64,000 nt of DNA, taken from Spongospora subterranea. Its lineage: Eukaryota > Endomyxa > Phytomyxea > Plasmodiophorida > Plasmodiophoridae. The notes below the pieces were generated by a model. It made no database searches. It worked only from the letters and a program-made list of their open reading frames with translations, and was not told the origin of the DNA. This document shows, piece after piece, positions 29,264 to 40,800 of this stretch. The stretch is taken from positions 17,052-81,051 of the forward strand of contig OUQQ01000017.1 in assembly GCA_900404475.1 (NCBI GenBank), written 5' to 3'. Every line of letters starts with the position of its first letter. Position 1 is the first letter of the stretch. Both the position numbers and the translations under genes were made by a program.

Positions 29264-31774
29264 TTATATAATCTGGGAAAGGCTCCGTCTGCCTGGTGGG
29301 GCGCTCTTCACATCCCGTGTGTATCGTGGTGCCGGAGTATCGCCATCATCATCACTGAACGAGTCGCGGAATGTGGCCACCATGGTGGGCGCGTTGATCT
29401 CCACACTAATCTCGTTCTGATGCGAGTCCGGATCGACCGGTGCTGGCTCCTCGGCATTGACATTGTACAGACGATCCAGCAGCGCGTATGAGTACTGCTC
29501 CACTGACACATATTTTCAATTCCAAACTGACTTGTTCCGCAAAGCAGTTTGTTTGATGGAGATATCATGTCCTCCAATACATAAACTCATTTCAAAGAAT
29601 ATTTTACAACCAGAAATATTCTGAAACCGATATAGACACCAATCAGAGCACAACAAACCATTAAAAAAGATAAACGCACAACATGCATTTTGATTGCGAA
29701 GACAGGGAAATAATTTCGCTGAACACTTGGAATTCTGTGGTACTTACGAGTTCGTAGCTGATCGAGAAGGTCCCCTGTGGGTGAATCCACTGAGCTAGGA
29801 AGAAATGAGCCGCCAACATTTATCAATATTCGATCGACCGGTCCCCTCAGCGTCTGAATCCGTTCGCTCAACGCGACCTGAGATTGCTCCAGCGACTGAT
29901 GTAAAAATCAACAACAATTCAAAGACTTTGCGGATCCATCCTGACCTCAATCCGATTCTGCATTGCGGTGATTGCGTTTGATATGTTGTTTTTTTGGATT
30001 CCGCGAGCTCGTGAATGGCTTTGTGAATCAGGAACGAAATTGGTTGGCACTGCCACGATGGAGTTGGCGTAGAATTCCGCCCCACCCAACTCCAGCATCT
30101 GTTGGCGAAGTTCGTCCATCAGCTCAAAGTTGGCGTAATTTCGTTCTTCAGCGTCCTGTAGCAGGAAGGCCAAACGATCCAGCTCGATCCCTCCTAGAGT
30201 GGTACACAGCGACGCCATTGTCCGATTCATTATCGCCAATCGGTGCTGAGTGCTATGAATATTGGCAGCTAACGCAGCTCGTGTCCACCGAGCCCGCGAA
30301 ATCTGTTGAGAAGTCGCTTAGTAAGGCCCTGCGTTGAACTGCGACAACATCGAACAATATCATTGCTCAGAGCAATATTGTAAAGCTGGCATAGAATCGT
30401 TGAATATAATTGGCAACGCTTCGCTGACCTTGCGCTTCATGACTTGCTCTCCTTTCAGAACTCGGACATTGAGAATGGCATCGTCGCCAGGATGCTTAGG
30501 AAGTCGATGGATGAGTGAGGTCTTGTCTGTTGTCAACTGATCGTTGACTTTTTTCTGGTAGAAGTCCTCATAACGCGAAAACATCGTTTGCTGGAGACGG
30601 TCTGATTCCATCACGTTGACCAGTACCAGCCATCTCCTCTCGAAATCGTCGAAATCACGATGCATCTCGTGCAATGACTGTTGCAATGAGGCACGTGACG
30701 ACAGTCTCCCGTCTACAATCATCATCGACCGCCGGAGAGCGTCACCAATCATTGACCAACGCGTCTTCTGATCGCGGTCCAACTGCTGGCAGACCCCCAT
30801 GAGCAGGGACGCCTCTTTATGTGCTGTTTCTGATTGTAATCGCAGCGCCCTCACAGTCGTATCGGTCTAGCAACAGGTCCAAACAAAACGTTAATATCTG
30901 TCAACAACAGAACGCAAATATGGTTCAAACATCAGTTGTTTTGACCTGTGGTGCAGCTGCACCGTGAAAACTTGTTATGAAAAACTCAGACACACGTTAC
31001 AAGGTATCGGCCAGGCGGCCGATGCAACGTTACCGGCCAGCACCGTCAGGGAAAAACGATTGAGAAGGCAAACCGTTACCTGGTTGATTGCTGTCAATGC
31101 ATGCGCTTGTCGTTTTTCTAGTTTGTTTCCGAGCGCGTTCCGCTGTTTGCTATCGTCGCGCCAAAGTTGGGCCTTCTGCTCATGCACGATGCGCGTCTCC
31201 ATTTCTTCGATGCTCAGCTCCAGCTGACACAGCGTCAGACGAGCTTCGTGAACGGCAGCCTCCACTTCGCTGTCGTGCTCTAGTAGCTCCTCCAACTATA
31301 AATTCGCTGGCTTTAAAAAACGCTTGACGTACTATGGGTGATGGGAACATTCTTCACATTTGCCCCCTTTGCGATCGCGCAACAAGGGTCCAAAACAGAA
31401 CAGTGGTGTTGCTAATTCTTAACTCAAGAGTTAGAAAACAGATTTGAAAACTTCACAGCGGCAATGATCAGATTCCCTGATAATAAGCAGTGGTTCTGGA
31501 TAAAAAACAAGCCGGAAATTACGCGGTCATTGAGATGGGTTGGCTTGAAATGCTGGGCGTCCAACACTTTGACGATCATATCGTCGCGTAGGCGAGCGTT
31601 ATCATCTGCCATACGTTGAATCTGTTGACGTTGTTGCACGCCTTCCATATGCGACGATCGATCTGTTGACCAGGACGCCAACGATCGGTACTGCTGACGA
31701 ACATCGACTGCATCAGCCAGCGTTGGGCCAATAACGATCTGAGAAGTATTGGGTCCAGCTGTGGAGCACGCCAT
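29264..31774 (-). CDS. ODAD1: Outer dynein arm docking complex subunit (ODAD1/CCDC63/CCDC114, DC2 family)
   Basis: Anchors outer dynein arms on axonemal doublets in motile flagella. Coiled-coil exons run from ATG 31774 downward. The opening helix, STDRSSHMEGVQQRQQIQRM followed by ADDNARLRDDM, matches the family's DR...E...RQ..I..L..DN..L pattern. Next come SIEEMETRIVHEQKAQLWRD and NKLEKRQAHALTAIN (family: LExRLxxALxxFN). The decisive motif lies at 30200-30100: GGIELDRLAFLLQDAEERNY, then ANFELMDELRQQMLELGG, equivalent to the family's 'GIxDxDELVxxFIxxEDxNFxLFNYVNELN'. The last exon (29264-29509) ends SVEQYSYALLDRLYN plus an acidic tail. The hydrophobic frame at 29587-29700 begins at a GTACCA donor and is probably intron rather than a membrane anchor. 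Confidence 0.8.
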
Positions 31775-31993
31775 TTTTGTCAATAAATTGCCGATGTGGT
31801 ACACCAGTTGATCATGATTGAGTGTCCCAACATGATAGAACAAGGTTTGGTGCCGTTTCTTCAATCGAACACAAGATTTGGCACATACCGCCAAAACACT
31901 CATTACACAGCAGACAACTCGACTGTTTGTCACGCTGATAAACGCTGTAGTAATGCAGAACTGCATGAATAAATAGTTTATTAGACACCGCGA

Positions 31994-34900
31994 CTATCGG
32001 TGCTTTGGTGCTATGGTACTCCTAAGACCATGGAGAGTGAGTTTTACTGCTCGAGCGGTCGCAATAGTTGGCTGTAAAACGGCTCTGGGAATGCCTCGTA
32101 CTAGCGATGAGACTGTGGCGATAGGTCCATCGCGCTCTCTCCAATGTTGCAGTGGAATTCCGACGATGTTGTGTGAGACTTGACGCAGACCTAACGCTAA
32201 GGACGCGTGCGCTTGGCGGAGACCATCGTGGAATGAGTGAGGGCGACTAGCACGATGGCGTCGAGCATCGTTACATTGTGGCCAGATCGAATCCACGCCT
32301 TCCAGAACTCCTGCAAGATTTATACAAAGATTATTTACGTATTTGTCCACCCTAGCAGATGAAAGCAATCTTTCAAACCAAGAGAGTTGAAAGCGTGTTA
32401 TCAAATATGATTTGAAATTAAGCGACAATATATGTAGGAAGCCATGGTGATCAATAGCGTTCAGCTCAGTGCTTGAGTACTTACGCTGTGCTCCAGATAC
32501 GATGAGCATCGCCAGGCTTAATGTCTCAACAGTGACCTGTTTGGCAGCCCGGGCCGTATGCACAGGAGACGGCAGACCATCCCTGCGATCCAGGTAGTGG
32601 TATGGGACGAACATCAGATCCCGCATGCCACAACCGAACTGAACCACAGACCGGAATGGAACAATCCCACCAATATACCTACAATACATCAATCAGACTC
32701 CTCAATCACGAACACGCACAACAAAAAAAAAACAGGAATTATGGCACCAAACACCGTAAAAACTTATAAAGAACACCAGGTTACTTTTGGAATTGATAGC
32801 GGGCAATGCTTTCGGCCCAAATCTCGAAAGCTGTGGACATAACTCGTGCATATCCGGATACACCGCGCAGCTCGATACGGTCAAGATCGAACCGGACGTC
32901 CCGTAACGGGAACCTGCGTCATTCCGCAAATGGCATTAGTCACGATACGATGAATAGCCGGGCGCATAACGTTACAGCTGCAATAACCGTAAAATCTCCC
33001 CATTCTTTAGCACATCCCCACCATCCACGTTACTGGGCCAATAATCGATCGTAACGCTAGTCGAAGCGCATTCGAAAAAGTGCACATAGGCGACCGGGTC
33101 CTGGCACGCGTTCAATTGCACAACATCGTCCTCGACGGCCGTTGCCGTGATGGTGTCGATCAGCCCAGCCGAGGCTGCACCGAACGCAATCAGAAACCGG
33201 ACGACGCTGGCGTCAATTTTGAAACGCAATGGAGCCACGCGCAGCGACACTCGATGTTCGGGAATTGACGACGACAATGCATCACATGTGATGACAAGCG
33301 CAAACTCAGAGGACGATTTCTAAGTATAACGTTAGATTAAAAATATTATGTGGCGACGTCGCTACCGGTTCCGCTTCCATAAATCTCACGTATCGAGACA
33401 TCGGAATGCAGTCGTTGATTACGAGCGTCTTCCCCGTTATGCTTAATCGATGCTTGGAGCCACACGTCGTGCTGTCGCTTGCGTATGATTGGAGATGGCC
33501 CGCGATCCCAGTAATGCGTAGTTCCAGCATATCCGAATGGACGCGACCATAACCGTTGTCTGAAATAAGATGAGGTGATGACATGGAAACATGGCTGTAG
33601 AAATTTACCAGAAGACGGTAGCCCTGCTGTTATGATCCGAGGATCATCGCGAATATGATGGACATATTGATTGAGACCAACTGAGGAACAGAAAATGTCG
33701 TAGTCATCATCGTCATGCTGATGTTGACTGCGACTTGTTGGCTCGTGGCGATTTGAGAAATCGACACCGGCAAAAAACCGCCATGTTATTTGATGGATCT
33801 TTACGGTAGTTACCAGATTGGGCTGGACAGCGGGATCGTGTTCTTTTGATTCCACAACGAGCCTTGGTGTTGTTGATTTGAAAATATAATCATCTACGAC
33901 ATCAATGCCAGCGAACAAGCGCACTTCTGGCTCTGGAATGTTATTGGGCAGCTGACCAGATACTGAGACATTTCCATCTGTATAGTCCTCAGAAAACGAA
34001 TCCAGATCCAAACATAAATCAGCATCGAAATCCTCCACAGATTGTGGTGGCTCCAACGGGGCGCTGCGCAAAGTCTCGTTGGACGCTTTGATGAACGTCG
34101 GCAAGTCATAATGCGTGATATTGATAAGCGACGTTGCAGAAGTTGCAAAACCTTGTGGCTTCGACTGCTGAACAAGGCATTCTGAAAGCAAATTGCCGAC
34201 GGTGAACGCTGCCGCAAGTGTGTCAGAGCAAGAATAAACTGTCACGGTTCCAACAGCACATTCGACCCGGCCTGGCAATATTGACGCGTCGGAAGTGTCG
34301 ACGGTTGAAAATGTCACGTATCCATTACGACCGGCGTGATCCGTCAACGGTAATGAAACAGGCGAAACCTCCCTGATTGAGAATCGAACAAAATCGCCTG
34401 TATTACGGTCGCCGTCTAGCAAATGCAGCGACAAACCACGCAAGTCCACGATGGTTTTATCACAGGATCCACGAAGGCAGATATGGTCAGATACAATGAG
34501 TAGTCGAGGTGGAGGTGTTTCTAACTGTGCGGACGATGTGAAGTCCATCGCACAATCTCGCGCGTTCAACGAAAAGCTGATCGGAATTGACGATGGTGAT
34601 GAGAACGAAGAATCATTCAAGCCAGATATGCGAGAGAAACATGCGACTAAAGGACGTTCGACGTAAAAGATTAAGGATTGCACAAGAACGGCAATTTGTT
34701 TGCGTTCAGGAGTGAACAAAATGGATGATGTGATGGCAGGGGAGTCATTGCCAGATGCCGTAACGACGATGGGTAGACCTGCCGCATTATCGTCAGGATC
34801 GTCCTGCTCCAGAAGCGTCGTCTTCCCAACCAAAAGCTGGTACAACGTGAATCTCTGGCCGGCATTGGCCACGTATCCTTCTATTTGTTGGGCGTCGATC

Positions 34901-36876
34901 AAAAGGGATTTAACTTGATCGTTTGCCTTTAACACCACTTGCAAACCGGAGATATCCACAGCTGTTGTGGTAAAAAAGCACGGCTCCATGGGAGCGCCGA
35001 TTTGGCTGCGGTTCAGGAGTTGCGGATGTGAAAAAATCTTCGCCAGAAGCGCCAAACTGACCGTTACATTGACGACTCCGCAAGCGATAGCCACGTTACA
35101 GCGGCTGCAATCATGACAGCACTGACGAAACGTATCAATAGATGCCAAGTTCGGCTCTCCATCGTCCTCCTCCCAGACATGATATGGCGACGCTGACCGT
35201 GATGGCAATATCGGAGGCGTTGGAATCTTCTGTTCAAGAGGACGGTTAGGTAATGTCAGCATCACTCTAGTGTCGCCGCATGAATGGAGCAGGCTAGAGT
35301 CAAAACGGCCATCCACAAAGAGATCGCAGCGTATCTCTGGTAGGCTGACGGTGACCACCAACCCAGTTCTTGGTTCTGGTGAGTTTTCAGGCATTGGTTC
35401 GGCAGTAGCCTTGATCAGCGATGGGATTTTGAGTGCAACGGTATAGTTGGCACCATCCAGAACACATATGGGGTATGTAACTGATACGCCGACGATATCG
35501 ACTGTAAAGTTGAGGTCGGCAGACTTCAGGGGTGCATGCTGACAGGATTTCAGAGAATTGTTCAGAGCAGAAATTAAAGCTAAGGCGCTTTCAATACAAT
35601 CTGGGGTCAGATCGACTTGCGTCATTTGAAGCGAGAAACCTTCATCTTGGAAAAGAAAAACTGGGGTCAAAACTCGGGCGACTTTCGGAAATGACACCAT
35701 TTTATGTGGCCCTCGACTATCGACCTTGTAAAGGTTGCCGTCGTCGAACTGCAACATCTGTATTCGTGAATCAGGAGATACTGAAAGCATGGCAGCAACT
35801 CCGGTTAACTGCATCAAAAAGCTGCCATGATGGTTGCAAGCTTCTATGGCATGCATATTCAAGTTGAGCTTGTCGACGACAACGTCAACGTGTTGGCGCC
35901 ATGATTGGTTAGGAAGCTCGGCGAAATCTGGTACCTCGAAATTTACATCATGAAACGATTGGAAATCAAAATCGTCATATTGAAATTCGTTGATGCTGCG
36001 CTGAATTCGCTTAAGGTCGTCATCGGATAACGACTGCACGAGCGACAATTCAGCTTTCGGTGGGGAGACCACCGTTTGGTCCAATGTTGATTTTGAGAAA
36101 TGGCGCATTACATCGGCCAATGTAATGAGTAACGAAGGGCGTATTGAAACGTCAATTTCAGATATTCTCAAGTTTAGAGAATCAGGATTCAATTCGGCAG
36201 AACAGTGACCAGAGCAGTTTGCAATGGTAATATCGGGAAAATCAGGATGAAATTCGTTTAGCATAAACCCGTCTGGTAGCATCAGATTCTCCAAATGATA
36301 AAATAACGAAGGGATCAAGAGGCGTAGCGATAATGAACCGCTGATAACCACCAACTCAGCATTGGTGACGGTGACTTCCGTCTTTCCAATAAAACTTTCG
36401 AATAGCGTGCTGACAGACAGAATATTACCATCAATTCTTCCGTCAGCTGGCTCCTCAGCCGCATTTCCATCAACGCCCCCCAATGTTAATGAGGCCAACA
36501 CCATTTCTTTTAGAGAAGGTTCACAAAGATCATCGTCTCGAGGTTGATCTCTCTCGGCCAGAGCCACTTCAGGGTCACCGTCCAATTCAATAAACAATCC
36601 GTTCAGAGATATCTGACAATAGGTTACAGACGCCGAACTTGACGTAAATGAACGCCATGGGACTTTCAATGTCATCAGTTTGACTCGGGCAGTGCGGGCC
36701 GCCTTATGAAGCATCGGGCCGAACAAATTCACATTGCGAAGCGTGATGGCAGATCCATCGAGTGAAAAATCGAGTGCATCAACGTCATCGTCCAAATAAC
36801 GCCCGAGTACACGCTTAATCGTGTACTTACACAGACGTTTGCTGATGGCGTCGAACATGAATCCAGAACGTTTCAC
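31994..36876 (-). CDS. ATG2: ATG2, autophagy lipid-transfer protein
   Basis: A bridge-like protein that moves phospholipids from ER to the growing phagophore. The first exon (36876 to about 33605) is unusually long, over 1000 codons without an intron. The chorein-like start reads ISKRLCKYTIKRVLGRYLDD, then DFSLDGSAITLRNVNLFGPM, as in ATG2. The repeating beta-groove body ends in a variable acidic stretch. After an intron at about 33555-33605 the CAD-region signature appears: GKTLVINDCIPMSRYVRFME. Further exons carry PLRFKIDASVVRFLIAF and YVHFFECASTSVTIDYWPSN. The C-terminal region (32690-31994) reads GGIVPFRSVVQFGCGMRDLM, then RPHSFHDGLRQAHASLALGL, REGD-like GPIATVSSLVRGIPRAVLQP and a terminal APKHR. 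The total, about 1500 residues, is at the short end for ATG2. Confidence 0.92.
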
Positions 36877-36879
36877 AGC

Positions 36880-37831
36880 TTGAAGCCGGGAGAAGCGGCT
36901 TCGTTGGCGACTGACCCTGCACCCCTGGAATCTCCGACTAGTTTAGCCTTGGATGAATTGTTCTTCTTATTTGAGGGTTTGATATCTGGCAGATACTTAC
37001 TTACCAGACAGCGACCGTGCGTGAACGGCCGATTACGGCAATTGAACGCTGCCAGACCATACCTAGTGGCCTTGCACTTCGCCCGACTGCGCGAACAAAT
37101 GTTGCGTAACGTAGCTCACTGAGCCCGGTTATTGTCACGACCTAGCTGCACTTGCGGATTGTCAGTCTGACTGGACTTGACCCCAAAATGAATCCGTACC
37201 CGTACTGTAAATCAGCACATCAAACTTTGGTTAAGCATGCAGTGCAAACGCAGGGCAGCAGACTGCTGGCGATGATAATCCAAAAATATTGCTGCAATGA
37301 TTTGCCATTTGCTTCAACGATTCCAGTAGTCATCCGCGCTGGTGTTGATAGTCCAGCCGTGGCGGTGCGAATAGCAGTTGGATAAATCGTACATGGTGTG
37401 TTCGTGTGTGTGAGATACGAGTTCATCGCCTGTGTGGCCTGTTTCTCGTGTGTGTGTGAGCAGCATTGGAGTAATGATGGCTCGCGGAAGGGCAATTGAA
37501 ATCTGCAGTGCTGTCGAAGAGGCTGAAGCGTTGTTTTCTGAAAATAGACTTCTGAGTAAAATATTGAAAACGAATTTATTGGCTTGGTTCATCGCATTGG
37601 CATGTCAGATATTCTGTGTTCATCGTCCCCATCCAGAATCCAGGATTCACGATCGAGGGGGTATTTTCAGCGGAATGGCGGACAGCATGCCGTATGGCGG
37701 GACCCCTACGCCTACAGTGGTCAATCCTTTGCGTGACATTGATCTGAATCATAATTGCATACCATTCCGCTGTTGATCAAGCGATTACCTGGTCCAGGGG
37801 AATTAGTTCTGTCTATTTTTTCTATCTGAGG
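36880..37831. other. Divergent intergenic region between ATG2 and FANCJ
   Basis: This should hold both promoters. One plus-strand frame (37474-37776, start MMARGRAIEICSAVEEAEAL, one hydrophobic stretch LLAWFIALACQIFCV, end at 37776) could encode a 100-residue single-pass protein. I recognise nothing in it and give it about 25 percent. The segment 37380-37470 has alternating TG/GT-rich sequence (gtgtgttcgtgtgtgtgag). Confidence 0.35.
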
Positions 37832-40800
37832 ATGTCGATTCGGATGGTTAATGGCATCGAAGTGCATTTTCCTTTCGATTCGCCCTACCCAGCCCAGATG
37901 ATGGTTGCATCAAAAATCCTTACTGCTCTCCAGAAAAAACAGGTATATGGAGCCATGAATCAAGCATTGCCCTTTCATTAATACATTTTATAGAATGCCT
38001 TGGTGGAATCACCAACAGGAACAGGTTAGTTTAGCATTAAGTGGACGATATCATGTATAGTCATGAACCTTGCAGGAAAATCTCTGGCATTGCTCTGTTC
38101 GGTTTTGAGTTATCAGAAATCGTTAATGTTGGATGGAAGCGGCCGGACTGACAGTTTTGAGACCGATGTCCCTACCGTTTACTATGTAGCCATAATCATA
38201 GGGCTTGTACGATTATGCTTAACGAGATATGCTTTCTCATAGATGTCTCGTACACACAGTCAATTGACGCAAGTGGTAAAAGAACTAGGTAGAACTATTT
38301 ACAGACCGAAAATGACGGTATTGGGGTCTCGTGAGCATCTTTGTGTTAACAAGAAACCAGGGTATTCCGTTCGTCGTAATGGTTACCATTTCTGTTCTGA
38401 GGGCTCGCCTACGTAGGGTTTCAGCCGACGAAAGATGCAATAGTCTCCTCAATGACAACGCTTGCGAATATTTTAACAACGTGAAGAAGACAGGACTTTG
38501 AATTCTGTAAATTTTTAACTGTTCCTTATCAGGTTTACCGTTTAAGATCTGCGGTAGAAAAAGCTGGCGTTTTTGACATCGAAGATTTGCTAAAATCAGG
38601 CTCAAGTCTGAAGGTACTGCCGACGTCATTGCAGTTCGGGTGCAATTTTCGACTCGCATTCGAATTGAATCTTCCCCAGGCGGATTGTTTCTTCTACTCA
38701 CACGTTAAACTTTTAGGCCTGCCCATACTTTTGTACACGGTCCATGGTTCGACCTCCAAATCCTGCTCGACTTATTCTGTGTCCATACAACTACGTCATT
38801 GACCCTGCAATCCGCCGAAGCCTGGACCTTAATCTCAAGAATGCCATTTTAATATTCGATGAAGTTCGTTGCTATTTATTTTGGTCCTCGGTGTTTTCAC
38901 CATTTCAAGTTCAATCGATGCTTGTCTGCAATACCACTGGGTTCCTCGCTAATCAATATTTATTTAGTTCCTCATTGTTTATTTTTTTTTCAAACTACAT
39001 AATGTCTGTTGGCATATCCACTAGTAACTCAGCGTTTAGGCACATAACATTGAAACGGTCGCTCGCGATGCGGCGAGTAATACGTTTGATATCCCGCAAC
39101 TGGAAGCTGCTCTTGACGCTCTTCACGACGTAGAGGATAGCGAAGCGTTGCGCCATCCCCTTCGTGGGCTCATCTCCTATATGGCTGCATGCACTGGTTA
39201 TCTGTTTTTTGTTTATTGCTGAATTGGTGTACTAATTTACTATAGAGTCCATGTCATCGATTGCGTTTGAACACGATGCTTTTGTGGAATCTGGTCAGCG
39301 CATGTTGGATGTCCTGCAAGAGAACTCCTTGGGCCCGGATAGAATTCCCAACATGAGAACATCCGTGCAGGTTCTAATATTTATGTAAATGTTGAATCGG
39401 TGAGGTTGCTTTATAACAGATGATCCCAGGTGATTTCACAAAGATATCGCCAAGAGGATGAAGAGGACGACGATGGTGATCCTGATATCTCATCCCAAGC
39501 TCGTCATAAAAAGCGTTTGTCCACCAACTGGTAACAACTTCATATGCCGATTTGTTATTCAGGAATGGATAATAACGATCGCAATCGTGCTTTGGCGGCT
39601 CTTCGAGTTTGCGACTCGCTCTGCTCGACGCTTGAATTTCTCTATGCTGTTGATGCCTCTCGTCATTACCGCCTCGCATTGACGAGGAAGTCATCATCAT
39701 TAGATGCTTCAAGGGGGCCAAGAGAACCACATTGGGAATACAATGTAGCAAAATGTCGATGCTTCCATCGCAAGAGTTTGAGTTTGGTTTACTTGGTAGA
39801 TTTCTTTGTGGTGCTTATCTTCTGCTGTCGCGTTATCTGATATAAGTAGGCTGTCAGCTTCAATCATTGTCGCTTCAGGTATTGCGATCATAATTAAGAA
39901 TTTGTTTTCCGTATCGCACTTGAATTTCAGTTTTTTTTACTGTTTCACATGTTCGAATTCACATTTCTTGAGGTGCTTACATTCAGCCTGGTGACCAGGC
40001 ACCTTATTTCCACTATCATCTTTCGCTGCCGAGCTCGGGGTCCCGTTTGACCAGGCTAGTATAATTGGCATTGCTAGCAATTGTGTTTGCTGCCCTCTGA
40101 TCGTTTGTCCTTTACAGCGAGTTGAGGCCCCACATGTCATCAGCAGCGATCAAGTTTGTAATTAGTTATCTTACTCGTGATTTGGTTCTGATTATATTAA
40201 AGGTTTGGGTTGGTGTTGTACCCAGTGCCAGTGGAAAACATCTGTCTTCGACATATCAGAGCGCTCAAACTTACGATTTTCAAGATCAGGTTAGCTTCGA
40301 TTTGATACCTCGGCCTTGCCTTCCGTTTCATGGTTTGCCTCTCTGGCTATCTTCATCCACACATTTTCATAATGTAGTATTAAAGTTCATTTGCTTAGCT
40401 AGGCTCGACTTTAATCGCCTTAGCGCAACGCATTCCTGCAGGAATGTTGGTGTTCATGCCTTCGTTAGTCCAAATTCCGATTGCGCTGTCATCTTTCATG
40501 GTGACCACTTGCTCAGCTATTCTCTTTTGGATCGCGTACTCAAACGTTGGAAAGACACTGGATCTTTCCAGTTGTTGAACAGGGTTAAAACAGGTTCTTA
40601 ATTTTTTTTTCTCATGGTGAGCATAGTATGTCGTACCTGACTTATGATTTTTAGTAATTATTGAACCTCGTCGTAGCGGCGTTGATTTCGATACCAGCGT
40701 GAAGCGTTTCAGAGGACTTTGGTACGCTCGCTCATATATTCAAACTTCACCGTGTTTTTTGTCTCAGTGGACAGTCATTCTTTAGTAATAAACCGAAAGG

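Noticed and set aside
29587..29871. C-terminal transmembrane anchor on the outer-arm docking protein
   Set aside because: The hydrophobic stretch lies just after an in-frame GTACCA donor and before a better C-terminal exon. Family members are soluble coiled-coil proteins.
34451..35867. Plus-strand frames inside 33-37 kb
   Set aside because: They are shadows of the long ATG2 exon on the minus strand.
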